Part shown: in pieces, positions 5,943 to 10,155 of the stretch | Numbering within the stretch: the stretch's first letter is position 1 | How the letters are laid out: the number at the start of each line of letters is the position of its first letter | DNA from: Euperipatoides rowelli | Lineage: Eukaryota; Onychophora; Udeonychophora; Euonychophora; Peripatopsidae | Strand: one strand, 5' to 3' | NCBI GenBank assembly: GCA_003024985.2 | Contig: PXIH01S0023556.1 | DNA length: 10,155 bases | Position numbers and translations under genes: made by a program | Notes under the pieces: generated by a model | Databases searched by the model: none | Told to the model about the DNA's origin: nothing | Seen by the model: the letters and a program-made list of their open reading frames with translations, nothing else

Positions 5943-8546
5943 GAATTGGCGGCCATTTTGGAGGGGGAACCGCAAACTGGAATCGTGCCAAAAGATAATT
6001 AAACCTACAGTAATAAATGCTTCTTAGTAGTTTTAAGAAATATTAAAAGTATTTTTAATTATCTTTTTTTAAAAAAAAAAAAAACATTTATAGTATTTAA
6101 CCCGCTCATGCATATACAGTAGGCCTCATTTGAGGACAGGTTAAAAATGTATGTATTTTTAAATTGACATGTCATAAATAAATGCATTTAATGTCTTATT
6201 TGAGGACACTTTTATTTCCAGAAAAAAACACTAGATGGCAGAAGCTCCCATTTGATTGCCAACAAAAAAAATTCTAGAATGCAAAAATGGCAGCCATTGT
6301 TTAACTGGCTACAATTATTTAAAATGATTGAAAAACTAAGAGGATTTATTTAACAAGTAATTTTGGTTACCATCTATTAATCCCAGCAAGAGTTAAAAGT
6401 GGGACAATATTTATTTATTTCCAAATATCTGTTACTCTCAGCTTATAAGGCTGAGTTTTATGACTGGTTTTGCCACACCCTTCACAAATAAGGCTATTGA
6501 TAATATTCTGGTAAAACATAATGTATATACATGTAAATACATTAAAGATAGTTGATATTATGGAATGCTTAATATCTTAATTCTAAAATATACACTTATA
6601 ATGAATATCAAGGTCAATGCAACATTAATCGTATTTTCAAGTTAAACTCCAGCCAAATCAACACTTTCTATTTTTACTTCAATAAAAAGCAGGTCTTATA
6701 ATTTTATTTATTTTTAGTTAAAACAATTATTTTCTCCATAAATTCTGCATGATAAATTCATTAATAATATATGGTATTCCATATGCACAAAAAAAAAAAC
6801 ATTAATTCAACACTAATATTTACAGTATGTATTCAATATATATTAAAAAAAAAACACAATTAACCAGATTATATAATTTTAGTATGTAAACTTAATATTT
6901 TAAACAGATGCATAAACAACATTAATCACAACATTTGGCAGGTACAGTATCTACAGAACTCTCAATTTTTAATAAGAGCAACACATTATGTCTCACTAAT
7001 TACAATCCCATAGTAACTTACTACGCAGGCAATATGTAACAGCCCAGATTTGCATCTCCATTGGAGAGGCAATCCTACTCTCTTACATGCTTGCTCTCAG
7101 CAACAGCATACTGAACACATAGCTGTAATAAGCTTATATAGTCATACAGACAGAACAGGATCCTCACAAGGAGTGGTAAATAGTATGTTAGACTAGTGAT
7201 AATCTATTAACAAATCATAATTTTTATTGTGAACTTTATTAAACTGAATAAAACAACTTGTAATATGGAATTGGATCAGAAAATGATTACTTCATTTCAG
7301 AACTTGGGAGCTATGGCATCTTTCTAGTATGGAGCATCGACAATCTTATTGGGAAGTATAGGGCAAATGTAATAGACTCAGGGACCCTTCTTCTCATAGT
7401 AACTTATAGGATCAGCATATTTTGAGGTTTTATGATTCAACACTCCTAGCTCTTTCTTTCAGTTTCTCTCTCTCCAAAAATTATCTTCCTGAGTATCTCT
7501 TTCACTGGGTGTTATTTTTATCCTCCAAATTTTACAATCTCCTATTGTGTCCAATGTACTATGCTGACAGTTGCTAAACAAATTTTTAGCTACCTTCCCC
7601 TTCTCAATCAGTCAATTTCTCTATCATTGGGATAGAGAATTAATATTTAGCAATGTTAATAACTTATAATTTACACAGTTCTTAGCTTAAAATGTTTGAT
7701 GCTAATGTTTAAATTCCTTACCTCTATTTATTTAATTTTTTTTTAAGATCAAAAATAGAAAAAGTTATCTCATTTTTATCCTAGGTAGGAGTATAGCTTG
7801 TTTCTTTTTCTTTTCCAGGTTGAGTGGTTATAAACCTGTCAAGTAGTTCAACTTCATACAACACAATTGCTTAACCCTTGCACAGTATACTTTAATCACA
7901 GAAATAAAATATCACAGTTCATTTCTTATTCATTATAATTATTCAAAGTTTCTTTTAATTTTATTTCTATTATGCTTTTATTTATTAATTTATAATTGAG
8001 AGCTCAACCCAATTCCAAACACTAACTATAAATATCACAATATTAATAATCAATGGAAACACAAATAAATCAGTTATTGACTAATCATACAAATCAATCT
8101 CCATGATAGAATTATCTTAAATTTAGTATATTTGCATGTACACAAACATACTCTAAGTTTATCGCAGGTTTATGTTTATCTTTCTTTAATTGGACACATC
8201 AAAGTTATTGAATAATTTCATTTATAAAAACTAATACTTATAATCATTTAATTTATATCTCAATATAACTATACTGCATAACTCAAGTCTAGTGCTGTAG
8301 CATTATGGAAAATGTTAACTTAAGTTATAGGTAAATTACAATTCATTGATCTAATTAACAATTGCTTTGTCCATAGCATTTAATTATTTCCATAATATTT
8401 GATCCTATTTTATCAATTCAATACACGTTTAAGGGGGGATATTATAGGCCTAAGTCATTTATTTTATTTTATATTACTTTGTTCCAAACTTTCCACACTT
8501 GTAGACTACAGTAACTAATAAAAAAATTAGCATCCACTAATAATTG
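5943..8546. other. Long AT-rich non-coding stretch
   Basis: No exon, tRNA or rRNA is recognised. Contents noted: a seven-T/fourteen-A run (6064-6084); two ATTTGAGGACA words 70 bases apart (6128-6138 and 6198-6208); a CTCF-like word (6228-6241); a small hairpin with CTCAG/CTGAG ends (6437-6455); and a slightly less AT-rich part at about 7000-7620, where I find no interpretable feature. Pyrimidine-rich tracts ending in CAG, for example at 7801-7818, are followed by stops in all frames within a few codons. Confidence 0.55.
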
Positions 8547-8560
8547 GTTACCATAGCAAC
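8547..8560. promoter_or_regulatory. RFX-type X-box motif
   Basis: GTTACCATAGCAAC fits the X-box consensus GTNRCC-N2-RGYAAC at every position. RFX proteins bind this site, often near ciliary genes in animals. No gene is seen within the window on either side, so this may be a distal element or chance. Confidence 0.35.
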
Positions 8561-8592
8561 AACCATCATTTTGAATTTTATATAGGTTGCTA

Positions 8593-8895
8593 AGAAAAAC
8601 TATCATTTGAAAACTACTATTGCTATAAACACCAGATTCTCAATTTTTACTCATTAATAACCAATTCATGGGTTAAGATATGTTTTATAACCAAAAAGTA
8701 AATTTAACATCACTTTTATTAGCTTTAGTCAAATTTTTTTTGCTAATTAGCATAATTTTTCATATGCAAATTAATTTTAAAACCGAGGCAGTGGAAAATT
8801 GAAAACACCTTATCCCATACAGAATAGAATAAAGAAGTTTTTTTTACAAAATTTAATCTCTCTAGCTCTAGTAGTTTTGAAATGATAGTTTTTCT
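8593..8895. repeat. Paired inverted repeat, about 300 bp, MITE-like
   Basis: The left arm 8593-8619 and the right arm 8869-8895 are complementary over 27 positions with one mismatch (G at both 8609 and 8879). Core word: AGAAAAACTATCATTT. Weaker similarity continues outward, both sides carrying an ATTTTGAAT-like word (about 8569 and 8911), so the true ends may be 15-25 bases further out. The 250-bp middle is AT-rich and non-coding. Arms of this length suggest terminal inverted repeats of a short non-autonomous DNA transposon. Confidence 0.6.
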
Positions 8896-9587
8896 AAGAT
8901 GCAATACCATTCAAAATTATATGAAAAATGTGTTTTAAGAAAAACACCATTAAAGTTTAAATTACAATACAATGTAAACTATTGTGCTTACAGCCCCATG
9001 ATTTGAGAAAAAACTTTTAAAATATCAATAGAAAACTTATTGGCTATTAGCAATAAATTGATTTTAAACTAATTCAGGAATATTATAAAAAGTATTGTGT
9101 GTGTAATTTAAAATGCAAAATAACAAGCTAAACAAGGGAAGTTGGGAAGGAAATCAAAAATAGAACGGCAAGTTCAATTTGAAAATTTTCACCTATGAAA
9201 TAATTTATTAAATTAAAAATCCATATTATATGGACAATAAAAAAATTGAAGAAATTATATTTAAATGTTAATGTAACTTTGATGAATTATCATAGATACA
9301 GTATTTTATAACTACGATCGAAAATTAATGTAACAATCAAAATCTACCGCTATTAATAAAAGTGACCAATGTAAATGTAAAAAAAAATAGTAGTCACTTA
9401 AAATTAAAATGATTCAAATTAATAACATTCTTGAAAAATAATACAGTATATTTATTAAAATTGATTTAATTATTAAAACTTAATATTTAGCCGAAACGTA
9501 AGAATGCACGAAACCACAGCCATATGTCAGTTGAGATTAAAGGGAAGTATTCACAACTTTGATTAGCTGTTTCTAGGCGCACTAGCA
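8896..9587. other. AT-rich non-coding stretch
   Basis: No open frame or RNA gene is recognised. Two TACAGTA words (9297-9303 and 9442-9448) are the only patterned elements noted. Confidence 0.55.
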
Positions 9588-9847
9588 TCTGGATCCCAGC
9601 TATCCATTTTCCTCCAGCCCCAAAACAGCCAATCAGAGGTCGGCATTCATTTTAGCTGCAGTATAGTGTGTTATTTTATTTGTTATTTTTTAATATGCTT
9701 CAATATTTATGTTGGAGTCAGGTCAGGATGTGGTTAAGGTTAGAAATTCTTGAATTTGATATTACTGTATATTCATATTGGAGATAGATTCCGGGTGTAA
9801 TTAAGGTTAGTTTTGGACTGGAGGAAAATGCATATCTGGAATCTAGA
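9588..9847. repeat. Inverted-repeat unit, 260 bp, MITE-like
   Basis: The left arm 9588-9620 and the right arm 9815-9847 are complementary over about 33 positions with some five or six mismatches. The perfect core is CATTTTCCTCCAG (9605-9617) against its complement. Similarity extends a few bases inward (CCAAAAC on both). The middle holds two copies of a 39-40-bp direct repeat (9705-9743 and 9771-9810). Its right end lies in DNA with several CCAAT words. No coding capacity and no clear target duplication. Confidence 0.55.
9705..9810. repeat. Two direct copies of a 39-40-bp unit
   Basis: Copies at 9705-9743 and 9771-9810, starting 66 bases apart. Shared blocks are ATT-AT-TTGGAG, a TGT and the exact TTAAGGTTAG end. 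They lie inside the inverted repeat at 9588-9847. Confidence 0.55.
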
Positions 9848-10155
9848 CGTGCTTCATGTCACATGACAGAATTATCCAATCAAAACTTATTTTTATCTCA
9901 TTTCAATATATTAGCTATTTTTTTTAAACTAAATAGTCCTTGTAAGACTTAATTTTATTGGCTGAAGATTAATTCTATGGAGATTTTTATAAATTTTATC
10001 CAATAGAGGGCACTTTAATTTATTTTAACCCCTTAGCTGCGTACTGTNAATGAAGGTTTGTTCCCAATTTGCTGTACTATTTAGACTATTTTGACATGTT
10101 TAGTTAAGTTATATAAAACAGCTAAATTCTTTTTGAAATTTGAAATGTTATACAT
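9848..10155. other. Non-coding right edge with CCAAT words
   Basis: No open frame is seen. CCAAT words occur at 9876-9880 and 10000-10004 on the plus strand and at 9957-9961 on the minus strand. A CTCF-like word lies at 10000-10013 and a TTAACCCC word at 10025-10032. N at 10048. Confidence 0.5.

Noticed and set aside
7801-7850. Strong pyrimidine tract plus CAG as a 3' splice site
   Set aside because: All three frames after the AG meet stops within about nine codons, and no partner donor or coding bias was seen.
6097-10032. Three TTAA-CCC words (6097, 7871, 10025) as piggyBac-type ends
   Set aside because: The sequences after CCC are not convincingly alike, and the only GGG-TTAA seen (8670-8676) does not pair with any of them.
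5003-10155. tRNA, rRNA, snRNA genes or a CRISPR array
   Set aside because: No T-loop GGTTCGAATC-like box, no conserved RNA core and no regularly spaced repeats were found by reading both strands.

Overview
This is a eukaryotic nuclear window, most likely from an animal. It holds no intact host gene. The left half (1 to about 4985) is one decayed LTR retrotransposon of the Ty3/gypsy type, read entirely on the minus strand. The right half (about 5003-10155) is AT-rich non-coding DNA with few CpG dinucleotides. It carries several inverted-repeat (MITE-like) structures and short enriched words, but no convincing exon, tRNA or rRNA. Three isolated N bases (4949, 5465, 10048) point to a draft assembly. 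The palindromic word TAGGCCTA occurs three times and TACAGTA/TACTGTA eight times, which may be a lineage signature. I cannot name the species; an invertebrate is a guess.

Retrotransposon, in its own 5'-to-3' direction (high to low coordinates): a fragmentary gag (4852-4014, with a CCHC zinc knuckle at 4067-4026); a basic linker coded in the -1 frame (3990-3778); a second linker piece (3755-3564); an aspartic protease with LLDTGA (3652-3065); a reverse transcriptase with YLDD (about 3074-1950); RNase H (about 1960-1492); and an integrase with HHCC zinc finger, catalytic core and GPY/F end (1502-240). The pol stop codon runs straight into a polypurine tract (239-226), then a 3' LTR starting TGTAA (224 downward) that is cut by the window edge. 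There is no env. No matching 5' LTR is seen beyond gag, so the 5' end seems lost near a 13-A run at 4990-5002.

The copy is dead. The reading frame changes nine times between protease and the integrase end and several more times in gag and the linker. There are in-frame stops at 4561-4563, 4014-4016 and 993-995, and the first integrase catalytic Asp reads as Asn. Even so, the gag/pol junction keeps what looks like a complete -1 ribosomal frameshift signal: a G_TTA_AAC heptamer in the gag frame, an 8-nt spacer, then a 9-bp perfect stem-loop. Slipping there enters exactly the linker frame. This is the most informative signal in the window.

The right half holds a 195-bp near-perfect palindrome (5748-5942), a paired inverted repeat at 8593-8895, a second at 9588-9847 enclosing two copies of a 39-40-bp direct repeat, a perfect-consensus RFX X-box (8547-8560) and two CTCF-like sites. 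Their function is unproven.
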